Shown here piece by piece: positions 7,377 to 14,885 of a stretch of DNA of 16,876 nucleotides. Every line of letters begins with the position of its first letter. Position 1 is the first letter of the stretch. Location: the NCBI GenBank assembly GCA_003488005.1, contig DNND01000132.1:4410-21285 (forward strand), read 5' to 3'. Made by a program: the position numbers and the translations under genes. Source of the stretch: Blastocatellia bacterium. GTDB lineage: Bacteria; Acidobacteriota; Blastocatellia; Pyrinomonadales; Pyrinomonadaceae. The notes under the pieces were generated by a model. The model saw nothing but the letters and a program-made list of their open reading frames with translations, searched no databases and was not told the origin of the DNA.

Positions 7377-9155
7377 ATGTCAGCCGTAGTCGAACAAAAG
7401 CAGATAGTCAAAGGTGGTGCGTTTCTAATTGAGGAGCGCACGCCTGAAGAAATCTTTACGCCGGAAGACTTCACCGAAGAGCATCGCATGATTGCCGAGA
7501 CGACGCGGCAGTTTATCGATAACGAAGTAAGCCCTCGCGTTGACGAACTCGAGCATCACGATTGGGCCCTGGCGCGCGAGCTGGTGAAGAAGGCGGCGGA
7601 CCTCGGCCTGATTAGCGCGAACATTCCCGAAGAATACGGCGGACTTGGTCTGGACCAGACGAGTGGCGCGCTCGTTGGTGAGAATATCGGCCGCTGCGCC
7701 TCGTTTGCCACCACGCTCGGCGCGGAGAGCGGCATCGGTCTGCTGCCAATCATTTACTTCGGCACGGAAGCGGCGAAGCAGAAGTACCTGCCAAAGATTG
7801 CGTCCGGCGAATTGATCACGGCTTACGCGTTAACTGAAGCCGGCTCGGGTTCGGATGCGATGGCGGCAAAGGCGACGGCGCGGCTCAGCGACGACGGCAC
7901 CCATTACATTCTGAACGGCGAGAAGATGTTCATCACCAACGGCGGCTTTGCCGACATCTTCATCGTGTTTGCCAAAGTTGACGGCGATAAGTTCACCGCC
8001 TTCATCGTTGAGAAACAGGAAGGTGTGACGCCGGGCGCTGAAGAACACAAGATGGGCATCAAGGGCTCGAGCACGACACCGCTCGTGCTAACTGATGCGA
8101 AAGCGCCGGTCGAGAACATGCTCGCCGAAGTGGGCAAGGGCGCCAAGATTGCCTTTAACACGCTCAACATCGGCCGCTTCAAACTCGGCGCAATGTGCGT
8201 CGGCGGCATGAAGTTGATGATTCATGAAGCAGTGCGCTATGCGAACGAGCGCCAGCAGTTTGGTAAATCGATCTCTTCATTTGGAGCGATCAAGTCAAAA
8301 CTTGCGGAGATGGCGATTCGCACCTGGGTGGGTGAGGCGATGACTTACCGCACGCTGGGAATGATCGAAGATGCGATTACTGACCCGAACGATCCGAACG
8401 CGAAGATGAAGGCTATCGAAGAGTATTCGGCAGAGTGCTCCATTATAAAAGTTGCGCTGTCGGAGTATTGCGACTTTGTAGTTGACGAGATGGTCCAGAT
8501 TTACGGCGGCTATGGTTATTCCGCGCACTATCCGGCTGAACGCGCCTATCGCGACTCGCGCATCAACCGCATCTTCGAAGGCACCAACGAGATCAATCGC
8601 ATGTTGATTCCCGGCCGGTTGATGAAAGCGGCCTTGAGCGGGAACCTGGCGTTGCTGCCGGCAGCGCAGGCGTTAATGGACGAAATACTGACGCCGCAGC
8701 TGGCCAGTTTTGACGACGACGAAGCGGTGCTGGCGACTGAGCAGAAGCTGGCCCAGAACGCTAAGAAGGTTGCGCTGATGACGCTGGGAACCGCGGCGCA
8801 GAAATACATGATGAAGCTGGGTGAGCAGCAGGAGATTCTGCTGGGCATCGCCGACATCATCATGGATGCGTACGCGATGGAGTCCGCAATATTGCGCGCG
8901 CAAAAGTTGGCGGCAGCGCAAGGTGAAACAGCAGCGGCCCGCTACATCGACATGACGCGCGTGTTTTGCAACGACGCGGTTGCACGAATTGAAGCGCGCG
9001 CCAAGAACACGCTGGCGGGAATGTCGGAAGGGGACGAGTTGCGCACGCTGTTGGCGGCGTTGCGACGTTTCACCAAGCTGACGCCAATGAACACCATCAC
9101 GGCGCGTCAGCGCATTGCGGATGTGCTGATCACGGCGAACAAGTGGGCGTACTAA
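7377..9155 (+). CDS. fadE: Acyl-CoA dehydrogenase FadE (long form)
   Basis: FAD-dependent enzyme that introduces the trans-2 double bond into acyl-CoA, the first step of beta-oxidation. The N-terminal helical domain (about 30-145), the middle beta domain with YALTEAGSGSDA (150-161), and the C-terminal helical domain with INRIFEGTNEINRML (396-410) are all present. E401 in FEGT is the expected catalytic base. A C-terminal extension (about 420-592) makes it longer than the 380-residue short-chain forms and like Bacillus FadE (about 594) or mammalian VLCAD/ACAD9. The start ATG has a good AAAGGA site seven bases upstream. No ETF genes are nearby, so the electron acceptor must be encoded elsewhere. 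Confidence 0.95.
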   Translation: MSAVVEQKQIVKGGAFLIEERTPEEIFTPEDFTEEHRMIAETTRQFIDNEVSPRVDELEHHDWALARELVKKAADLGLISANIPEEYGGLGLDQTSGALVGENIGRCASFATTLGAESGIGLLPIIYFGTEAAKQKYLPKIASGELITAYALTEAGSGSDAMAAKATARLSDDGTHYILNGEKMFITNGGFADIFIVFAKVDGDKFTAFIVEKQEGVTPGAEEHKMGIKGSSTTPLVLTDAKAPVENMLAEVGKGAKIAFNTLNIGRFKLGAMCVGGMKLMIHEAVRYANERQQFGKSISSFGAIKSKLAEMAIRTWVGEAMTYRTLGMIEDAITDPNDPNAKMKAIEEYSAECSIIKVALSEYCDFVVDEMVQIYGGYGYSAHYPAERAYRDSRINRIFEGTNEINRMLIPGRLMKAALSGNLALLPAAQALMDEILTPQLASFDDDEAVLATEQKLAQNAKKVALMTLGTAAQKYMMKLGEQQEILLGIADIIMDAYAMESAILRAQKLAAAQGETAAARYIDMTRVFCNDAVARIEARAKNTLAGMSEGDELRTLLAALRRFTKLTPMNTITARQRIADVLITANKWAY

Positions 9156-9160
9156 AAAGA

Positions 9161-9255
9161 GGGTGTTGGGTGTGGGGTGTAAGGGTGTAGGTATTCGACA
9201 TCCAATCTCCTCCACCCACCCGCTTACCTAAACCCTACACCCAACACGCAATACC
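9161..9255. repeat. GGGTGT-rich compound inverted repeat between fadE and the hydrolase gene
   Basis: The left part is built from short direct copies of GGGTGT (GTGTTGGGTGT at 9163-9173, then further GGGTGT units to about 9190). The right part contains the complement, ACACCCAACAC at 9237-9247, with flanking CCCTAC units. The two sides can pair imperfectly over more than 25 bases. The element begins five bases after the fadE stop and ends eight bases before the next start codon, leaving no Shine-Dalgarno for that gene. There is no T-run. Confidence 0.75.
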
Positions 9256-9263
9256 CTTTCTTC

Positions 9264-10217
9264 ATGCGCATAGTCCCCATCTCGCTGCCGACCCCCTTCT
9301 ACATTGGCCCGGTCAACGTTTACCTGATCGCGGAAGATCCGATTACGCTGATCGACACCGGCCCCAAAACCAAAGAAGCCATCGAAGCGCTGCGCGAAGG
9401 TTTGCGCAAAGCGCGCATTCGCGTTTCTGACATTCGGCGAATTGTGCTGACGCACGCGCACGAGGATCACTGCGGCCTCGCCCGCTCATTGCGCGACGAA
9501 GCGAAGGACGCGCAAGTTTTGGTTCACGAGTGGGAGACAGGTCATCGACTTGGCCGACTGGAGCATGAAGCGCACCGCCACCTATTGACGCGCGCAGGCG
9601 TTCCCGACACCGAGATTGAAGGCATGCGCAAGATGTATGAAGGCGTGCATTCGTACGCCGACTCGTTTGCGGAGGATGAGTATGGACCACTGTGGGACGA
9701 GTCAGAATTACAGTTTGAGACTGGCGCCTTGAAAATCATTCACACGCCCGGTCACACGCCCGGCTCCTGTTCGTTTCTTCGTGAAGCGGATCGCACCGTG
9801 ATTGCCGGCGACTGCGTGCTGAAACGCATTACGCCCAACCCGGTGCTCTCGCCCGATCCAATAGATCCGGCAAAACGCTTTCCTTCGCTGGCGGAGTATC
9901 TTGTCAGCCTCGCGCGTTTGCGCAGCTTTGCGCCAACGATGGTCCACGGCGGACACGGTGGGCCGGTGCACGACTTTGAAGAGTTATTCACTCGTTATTT
10001 TCGAGCTATCCGCGAGCGCCAGGCCGAAGTTATTAAACTGGTTCCGAAAACTGGAGTCAGCGCCTGGGACGTTTCCCGCTCAATGTTTCCGGAGACGGAC
10101 GATGTGCATCGTTTTCTGGCAGTTTCCGAGGCGGTTGCGCATCTTGATCTTGCGCATTCAGAAGGGAAAATTGCCGTTGAGTTTGCCGGCGAGCGTGAAG
10201 TCTATCTGAAGGCGTAA
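9264..10217 (+). CDS. Metallo-beta-lactamase-fold hydrolase with C-terminal winged-helix-like region
   Basis: Metal-dependent hydrolase of the glyoxalase II/LACTB2-like branch. Metal ligands are visible: HAHEDH at residues 64-69, H164 in HTPGHTPGS, D183 in AGDC and H231 in VHGGHGG. This is the full two-metal set. Residues about 245-310 form a helical region resembling the winged-helix domain that follows LACTB2-type enzymes. No signal peptide is present, so it is probably cytoplasmic. Its substrate is unknown; thioester hydrolysis would fit its place behind fadE, but that is only inference from context. The ATG directly follows a repeat arm and has no recognisable ribosome site, so its translation may be weak or coupled in some other way. 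Confidence 0.88.
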   Translation: MRIVPISLPTPFYIGPVNVYLIAEDPITLIDTGPKTKEAIEALREGLRKARIRVSDIRRIVLTHAHEDHCGLARSLRDEAKDAQVLVHEWETGHRLGRLEHEAHRHLLTRAGVPDTEIEGMRKMYEGVHSYADSFAEDEYGPLWDESELQFETGALKIIHTPGHTPGSCSFLREADRTVIAGDCVLKRITPNPVLSPDPIDPAKRFPSLAEYLVSLARLRSFAPTMVHGGHGGPVHDFEELFTRYFRAIRERQAEVIKLVPKTGVSAWDVSRSMFPETDDVHRFLAVSEAVAHLDLAHSEGKIAVEFAGEREVYLKA

Positions 10218-10228
10218 AAATATTAATC

Positions 10229-10355
10229 CCGCAGATTACGCAGATTACACAGAAGGGCAGAAGGCAGTGGGCAGTAGGCAGAGAGAATGACGTTTGGTTT
10301 CCTGCTTTCTGCATTCTGCCTTTTGCCTACTGCCTCGAATCTGCGAAATCTGCGG
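10229..10355. repeat. Compound inverted repeat with GCAGATTAC and GGCAGTAGGCA units
   Basis: The outer arms are CCGCAGATTACGCAGATT (10229-10246) and AATCTGCGAAATCTGCGG (10338-10355), complementary at 17 of 18 positions. The inner arms are GGCAGTAGGCA (10270-10280) and its exact complement TGCCTACTGCC (10324-10334). Each arm also contains direct repeats (two GCAGATT units; several GGCAG units). The element starts 12 bases after the hydrolase stop and ends 71 bases before the PDZ gene. It has no T-run, so it is not a typical intrinsic terminator. Confidence 0.82.
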
Positions 10356-10426
10356 ATACTTCTTTTGGAACCCTCACTAATCTCGCGCGTGTAACCCATA
10401 AAATCTTTCCGGAGGATTCTCCTGTC

Positions 10427-11515
10427 ATGACTCTTAGAAATGCTTTTAGTTTCATCTTCTCCCTGATTTTGACGGCCGGCATTGTGTTGGCCCAACAGGT
10501 TGCGCCGCCGCCAATGCCGTCGACGCCGCCGGGCGAGCCCGCGCTGCCAATGCCGCCCGACGGGCCGCAGAATTTTTCGTTTTTCATTTCCGGCGGCAGC
10601 TTTCTTGGTCTCTTTGCTGAGGACGTCAGCAAGGACAACATGGGCCGCTACAACCTGCGCGAGGTGCGCGGCGTTGGTATCACTCGAGTCGCCAAAGACA
10701 GCCCGGCTGAAAAAGCGGGCTTGCGAAAAGACGATGTGATTTTGAAATTCGACGGCGAGAACGTCACCAGCACCAAAAAACTGACCCGGCTTGTCTCGGA
10801 AGTCGCTCCCGATCAAAGCGTGCGACTCACCATCAGCCGCGGTGGATCAGAGCAGGAAGTTTCAGTCACCATCGGCAAACGTAATGAGTCGATGAACGCC
10901 GGCGAGGGCTTTCGAGCTTTGCAGGGGATGCCGGACCTGCGGGGCCTAATGGCTCCCGAAGGCCGCGGCGGAAATGTTTGGAAGTGGGAAGGTCCCGGAC
11001 AGGGCGGAGATATGGTTTTCGCGTTCGGCAACAATCGCCGCATTGGCATAAGCACGATGCAGTTGACTAAGCAACTCGCCGATTACTTTGGCATTGCAGA
11101 TGGACAGGGCGTGCTGGTCACTTCGGTTGCCGAGGATAGTCCGGCGGCTAAGGCCGGCATTAAGGCAGGCGACGTGATTACAGCAATCGACGGCGAGAAA
11201 GTTGACGGCGCCGGCGACGTTGCTCGGGGCATTAACAAAAAGAAAGAAGGCGACGTGACGTTAACGGTCATCCGCAAGGGAAACCAACGAACGATTACGG
11301 TTACGCCTAATGTGGTCAAGTCGATGATAGCGCCCGGCGCCACCCCGCAATCAGCGCGGCGCATTGTTATTCCGCGCATCGAACTCGGATCGATTCCGGA
11401 GATCAATATCTCGATGCCGAGAATCGATTTGCCAACGATTCCGGAAATCAATGTTCAACTGCCAAACAAGATGCCGAAAGTGCGCGTAATCAAAGCGCCA
11501 CAACAACCAATATAA
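10427..11515 (+). CDS. Exported protein with two PDZ domains and no protease domain
   Basis: A signal peptide is clear: a basic start, hydrophobic residues about 7-21, and a likely cut after VLA at 22. A Pro-rich linker follows (about 27-46). PDZ 1 covers about 60-150 (DSPAEKAGLRKDDVILKFDG) and PDZ 2 about 205-295 (DSPAAKAGIKAGDVITAIDG). No HtrA or S41 protease domain is present, so it may be an envelope scaffold or chaperone-like binder. The C-terminus holds two 15-residue tandem repeats. A GGAGG ribosome site (10411-10415) sits 11 bases before the ATG and lies in a small GGAG/CTCC hairpin that could partly mask it. The gene converges with the TPR gene, with a perfect 30-base inverted repeat between them. 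Confidence 0.88.
   Translation: MTLRNAFSFIFSLILTAGIVLAQQVAPPPMPSTPPGEPALPMPPDGPQNFSFFISGGSFLGLFAEDVSKDNMGRYNLREVRGVGITRVAKDSPAEKAGLRKDDVILKFDGENVTSTKKLTRLVSEVAPDQSVRLTISRGGSEQEVSVTIGKRNESMNAGEGFRALQGMPDLRGLMAPEGRGGNVWKWEGPGQGGDMVFAFGNNRRIGISTMQLTKQLADYFGIADGQGVLVTSVAEDSPAAKAGIKAGDVITAIDGEKVDGAGDVARGINKKKEGDVTLTVIRKGNQRTITVTPNVVKSMIAPGATPQSARRIVIPRIELGSIPEINISMPRIDLPTIPEINVQLPNKMPKVRVIKAPQQPI
11369..11458 (+). repeat. Two tandem 15-residue repeats in the PDZ protein C-terminus
   Basis: Residues 315-329 (IPRIELGSIPEINIS) and 330-344 (MPRIDLPTIPEINVQ) are adjacent copies with a 45-base period and mostly conservative changes; a degenerate third begins at LPNKMPKV. The regular Pro and Ile spacing suggests an extended, surface-exposed strand outside the PDZ folds. 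Confidence 0.75.
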
Positions 11516-11516
11516 A

Positions 11517-11600
11517 AAGTAGGACAGGCATTCCTGCCTGTCCTTTCAACCGAAACTGGCTCTTTACTAAAAAGGACAGGCAGGAATGCCTGTCCTACTT
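11517..11600. repeat. Perfect 30-bp inverted repeat, each arm itself a hairpin
   Basis: The arms at 11517-11546 and 11571-11600 are exact reverse complements over 30 bases with a 24-base loop. Within each arm a 10-base stem (AGGACAGGCA/TGCCTGTCCT) closes a 4-base loop, TTCC on the left (11521-11544) and GGAA on the right (11573-11596). The element lies between two convergent genes: it begins two bases after the PDZ stop and overlaps the TPR stop codon, giving two of its three bases. Confidence 0.93.
11569..11595 (-). terminator. Possible intrinsic terminator for the TPR transcript
   Basis: Read on the minus strand, the GGACAGGCA/TGCCTGTCC hairpin is followed directly by five T residues. This fits an intrinsic terminator for the minus-strand genes. 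On the plus strand the first hairpin is followed by only three T residues, so termination of the PDZ transcript there would be weaker. Confidence 0.5.
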
Positions 11601-13431
11601 ATTGGGGCGGCAGTTTGCTCTTCCCCTCCAGCGCTTCGCGATAAGCGCCGCCAGTGATCTCGCCCATCTTGATCGCTTCGTCAAACTCCTTCACTGCTTC
11701 TGAATTGTTCTCGAGGAACCCGTAAATCCTGCCCATGGCCACATGCGCACGCGAGATTAGCGCGCGATCTGTTTCGCGCGAAGCAGCTTCGACCGCCAGC
11801 CGATAATTTGTCAGCGCTGCCTTTAGTCGTTGCGTCTGTACTTCCTCGTCAGTGGCATCGGCGGCGGCCACGCTCGACGTTTGCGCGAGTGCGAAAAAGA
11901 CGCGCGGCTCGCGCGAATAATCTTTCAACAACCCTTTCAGGCGTGCCTCGGCCGCCGGGTAGTCCTTTGCCTGGAGTATTTGTTCAATCTCGCCGAGTTG
12001 TTTTACGAGTACCGCTGCCCTTGCTGCTTCAGCATCCGAGTAGACAGGCGGCTCATCAACTGCGGCTCGTGCCGAAAGGCGCGCCTGGCGTGCAGCCAAC
12101 GCGCGCGTTCGTGCTGCCGCGACTTCCTTCAGCCGGTTCGCTTCGCGCGCCGGATCGAATAAAGCGATCATATCCACAAAAAAATTGCTGATGTCGAAAC
12201 CTGAACTTTCGATATCTTTGAACTGCTCGGCGAAAAAAAACGCCAGCACCGCGCCGCGTTCATAATCATCAGCCAGTCGCGCAATCGTTTCATCCTTAAT
12301 TGCAGCAATCGCAGCGTCAGTTTCTTTTACGATTGCGCGCGCCTCGTCGGGTTTGGCATTGGCAAGTCTGGCGCGAGCGTCCGCTGTAACTCTTTCAAGT
12401 CTTCGGGATTCGTCAAACCGCGCATCAGCGCCAGCCACCAGCGAACGCGAAACGGAAAGGAAAATGTCCGGGCTAGCCGTCGCGCCCGCTTTCTCACGTT
12501 CGGCCAGCACCTGCTTGATCTGCTCGCGCCGATCGGCGATCTCGCGATTAAACTTTAGGACCAGCGGATCGATTACGTATTGCAGATATCCACGTCGCAG
12601 TTCTGATGATGTTGGATCAGTTCCGGCAGGGACAACCGCGTAATAGTCGTCGGCGATGACGCGGAAGTTGATGGTGCCGGCCGCCCCCAACAAGTCGGGA
12701 ACAATAAAGAAGTGGCGTTCGTGCTGCCGGGTAGTAAAGGCGCGCTGGTCGTTTTTCTTTTTCCCGCTCGGCACTCTGACGGGCACACGCTCGGTGGCAA
12801 CGGTAATCGGCCGCGTATGCAAATAAGACAAGACTGCCTGGATCATCGCGGCGGTCGGTTGGCGTAGGCGATCGCCCTCAGCCTGGTAGGCGCGAGTGTA
12901 GACGACGAGTTTTTCTTCCATGCCTGAACGGCTATAAAACTCGCGCACCAACGGCGCAAAATCGAGGACCTCGAGCAAACTTCCCGGCAACTGTTCTGAG
13001 CGTTCCGGCGCGTCGAGCAAAGGTGGTGGCCCAAGCGCCAGCGCGAGTGAAACATAACGCGCGGCTTGATCTGCCGGTGTGGCCGGCGCCGGCAGCTTGT
13101 TGCGTTCATAGAATCTGCGCATGCGAGCGCGCAGGTTCGGGTCAAGATTGGCAAGATCTCTTTGCACCTGTGCCCGAAAGACCGAAGGCTCGGAACCCGC
13201 GGGAGTTGCATCGAGTCCGGCAGCTTCGAGCGCAGCCATCATGATGATTAAGCGCGGCTCGACATTGATGGTGACGCCATAGGTCGCCAGGTCGAACGCG
13301 GCCGGTTGCCGCTGGGCGACCGGCACACGTTGGTTGGGCGCCGGCGTTGAAGAAGTAACGGGCTTTTGCTGGGCTCCAGCCGTCGCGCAAGAGATAAGCA
13401 ACAACGAAACGGGCAAGACAAATTTTTTCAT
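11599..13431 (-). CDS. Exported protein with C-terminal TPR-like repeats
   Basis: A 610-residue protein with an N-terminal export signal: KK, a hydrophobic core at 5-13, then a lipobox-like LISC at 12-15 and an AGA-QQ type I site at 18-21. It could be a lipoprotein or a soluble periplasmic protein. The middle (about 45-450) is helical and charged and I do not recognise a family in it. The last ~130 residues (about 474-606) have TPR-like helical pairs, including ARLKGLLKDYSREPRVFFALAQ and AHVAMGRIYGFLENNSEAVKEFDEAI, so it probably binds other proteins in the envelope. It follows the DUF2062 gene after a 96-base gap without a clear ribosome site and may be expressed separately from it. The specific function is unknown. 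Confidence 0.8.
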   Translation of the reverse strand: MKKFVLPVSLLLISCATAGAQQKPVTSSTPAPNQRVPVAQRQPAAFDLATYGVTINVEPRLIIMMAALEAAGLDATPAGSEPSVFRAQVQRDLANLDPNLRARMRRFYERNKLPAPATPADQAARYVSLALALGPPPLLDAPERSEQLPGSLLEVLDFAPLVREFYSRSGMEEKLVVYTRAYQAEGDRLRQPTAAMIQAVLSYLHTRPITVATERVPVRVPSGKKKNDQRAFTTRQHERHFFIVPDLLGAAGTINFRVIADDYYAVVPAGTDPTSSELRRGYLQYVIDPLVLKFNREIADRREQIKQVLAEREKAGATASPDIFLSVSRSLVAGADARFDESRRLERVTADARARLANAKPDEARAIVKETDAAIAAIKDETIARLADDYERGAVLAFFFAEQFKDIESSGFDISNFFVDMIALFDPAREANRLKEVAAARTRALAARQARLSARAAVDEPPVYSDAEAARAAVLVKQLGEIEQILQAKDYPAAEARLKGLLKDYSREPRVFFALAQTSSVAAADATDEEVQTQRLKAALTNYRLAVEAASRETDRALISRAHVAMGRIYGFLENNSEAVKEFDEAIKMGEITGGAYREALEGKSKLPPQ

Positions 13432-13527
13432 AAGGACGCTAATACTCGATAACGGTTCTGCTGGTTTGTTTGGGAGATTCTAGAGATGCCGTGCACGCTT
13501 GAAACAGATGCCAGCGACCACCACACT

Positions 13528-14007
13528 TCAATCGTTGGCGTCGGTTTTCCTGGTGCGTTGGCGCGCTCGCAACAGCGAAGATGTTACTGGATAAGCAATA
13601 AGCGAACAAACGACGGACAAGATCATGCCGCCAATGCAAAATGGCAAAACGATGTGCCAGCTCTCGTGAAACAGCCGGGGATAATAGTCGGCCGTCAACA
13701 AATGCGGCTCTTTTAGTAGCGCCAAACCCTGCTCAGGGATTCGTAGCGGCCGACCTAACAAAAGTGCTCCTACTGCGTACGACGAAATGATGATAGGAAC
13801 CAGGGTGACGAACGGATTGTTTATGAAGGTCCCGGCATAGACGGCAATCTTGTTGAAGCGAAAAAGAAAGGCAACCAGCGTGGCCAGGATTGTGTGCAGA
13901 CCGAGCAGCGGTGAGAAGGCAATGAAAACGCCGATTGAAAAAGCAAGCGCCGTTCGCTCAGGCGGATCATCCAGCGCGAGCAAACGGCGAAAGGTAGAAC
14001 GAAACAT
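13528..14007 (-). CDS. DUF2062 membrane protein
   Basis: A 159-residue membrane protein matching the DUF2062 pattern: DDPPERTALAFSIGVFIAFSPLLGLHT, then FRFNKIAVYAGTFINNPFVTLVPI, with the conserved INNP motif. Hydrophobic segments lie at about 19-36, 37-58, 63-85 and 121-145. I chose the ATG at 14007; a TTG at 14028 would extend it by seven residues but lies within a repeat arm, and the longer N-terminus would encode repeat sequence. The ribosome site is weak (GGA about 9 bases upstream, itself repeat-derived). The family has no settled biochemical function. It follows the STAS genes in the same direction. Confidence 0.85.
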   Translation of the reverse strand: MFRSTFRRLLALDDPPERTALAFSIGVFIAFSPLLGLHTILATLVAFLFRFNKIAVYAGTFINNPFVTLVPIIISSYAVGALLLGRPLRIPEQGLALLKEPHLLTADYYPRLFHESWHIVLPFCIGGMILSVVCSLIAYPVTSSLLRARQRTRKTDAND

Positions 14008-14013
14008 TCTTAA

Positions 14014-14088
14014 AGTTCCAGGTTTCAAGTTCCAGGTTTCTAGTTCGTCGTAGTTCGACTTGAAACCTGAAACCTGGAACCTGAAACT
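14014..14088. repeat. CCAGGTTTC compound inverted repeat between STAS and DUF2062 genes
   Basis: The arms at 14014-14043 and 14059-14088 pair at 25 of 30 positions. Each arm contains direct repeats of an AGGTTTC-like unit (for example two CCAGGTTTC copies on the left). The right arm ends at the base next to the STAS stop codon, and the left arm ends seven bases from the DUF2062 ATG, so the repeat fills the whole intergenic gap and supplies the DUF2062 leader. Confidence 0.88.
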
Positions 14089-14436
14089 CTATTTAAAGCT
14101 GTTCAGCGCCTCCGCTTCATTATCGTAAGCGTCGAAGACGGTCAGGAGTTTGGTTATCACCAGCAGGTTTTGAATCTTTTCTGTCAGATTCAGAAGTTTG
14201 AGTTGCCCGCCATCGCGGCTGACGGTCGTATAGTTGGCGATCAATTCGCCGATGCCGCTCGAGTCGATGTTTTTAACACTCCTCAGATTCAGCAGAATCT
14301 TCTTTTTCCCGCCGTCAACCAGGCCGCGTATGGCGTTGCGCAATTCAATGCTGCCTTCGCCCATGCGCACCGACCCGCTCATATCGAGTATGGTGACGTC
14401 GCCAGCCTGTCTTTCCGTGACTTCGAGTTCTGCCAT
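14089..14436 (-). CDS. STAS-domain anti-sigma factor antagonist (RsbV/SpoIIAA-like), copy 2
   Basis: A single STAS domain of 115 residues, the usual size. It has the phosphorylation-site motif NIDSSGIGEL, with S59/S60 at the position phosphorylated in SpoIIAA. When unphosphorylated, such proteins bind an RsbW/SpoIIAB-type kinase and free its sigma factor. The start has a good GGGAG site about eight bases upstream. It lies 46 bases downstream of a paralogue that is about two-thirds identical, with an identical ALNSFK end. The pair follows a matching kinase gene, supporting a partner-switching module. Confidence 0.92.
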   Translation of the reverse strand: MAELEVTERQAGDVTILDMSGSVRMGEGSIELRNAIRGLVDGGKKKILLNLRSVKNIDSSGIGELIANYTTVSRDGGQLKLLNLTEKIQNLLVITKLLTVFDAYDNEAEALNSFK

Positions 14437-14482
14437 GTCTCAATCTCCCTTGTTAGTTCGCTTGCGAAAAAAATTCGCTCGC

Positions 14483-14830
14483 TTACTTAAAACTATTTAA
14501 GGCTTCAGGTTCTGTCTCGTAGACATCAAAGACCGTCAGCAGCTTGGTAATCGTCAACAAGTCCCGCAGTTTCTGCGTCAGATTAAGCAGCTTCAATTGG
14601 CCGCCATCTTTGTTGATGGCCGTGTAGCTTGAGACTAATTCACCAATGCCGCTGGAATCGATGTAGCCGACTTGCGCCAGATTCAGCAGAATCTTTTTCT
14701 TGCCTTCTTCAAGCAAGCGGCGAACAGCGGAACGCAGCGCCACGCTACCCTCGCCAATCGTGATCTTGCCGTTCATGTCCAAAACTGTTACGTCTCCGGC
14801 CTGGCGTTCCGAAATGTTTAGCTCTGCCAT
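14483..14830 (-). CDS. STAS-domain anti-sigma factor antagonist (RsbV/SpoIIAA-like), copy 1
   Basis: A 115-residue STAS protein with the motif YIDSSGIGEL around S59/S60 and a strong AAGGAG ribosome site eight bases before the ATG. It is 78 of 115 residues identical to the following STAS gene by my hand alignment, most changes being conservative, so the pair arose by tandem duplication. The surface around the phosphorylation site is retained in both, so both could be kinase substrates. It lies 55 bases after the anti-sigma kinase gene. Confidence 0.92.
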   Translation of the reverse strand: MAELNISERQAGDVTVLDMNGKITIGEGSVALRSAVRRLLEEGKKKILLNLAQVGYIDSSGIGELVSSYTAINKDGGQLKLLNLTQKLRDLLTITKLLTVFDVYETEPEALNSFK

Positions 14831-14885
14831 TGCTGCGATCTCCTTAAAACGGATTTACGATTTGTTAGTTTCACCAAAATCAATT

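Noticed and set aside
8673..9215. Minus-strand open frame of 180 codons across the fadE end.
   Set aside because: Arg/His-rich composition typical of antisense shadow frames; overlaps intact fadE.
5263..14088. CRISPR array interpretation of the repeated intergenic sequences.
   Set aside because: Repeats are inverted and differ between sites, without regular spacers or cas genes.
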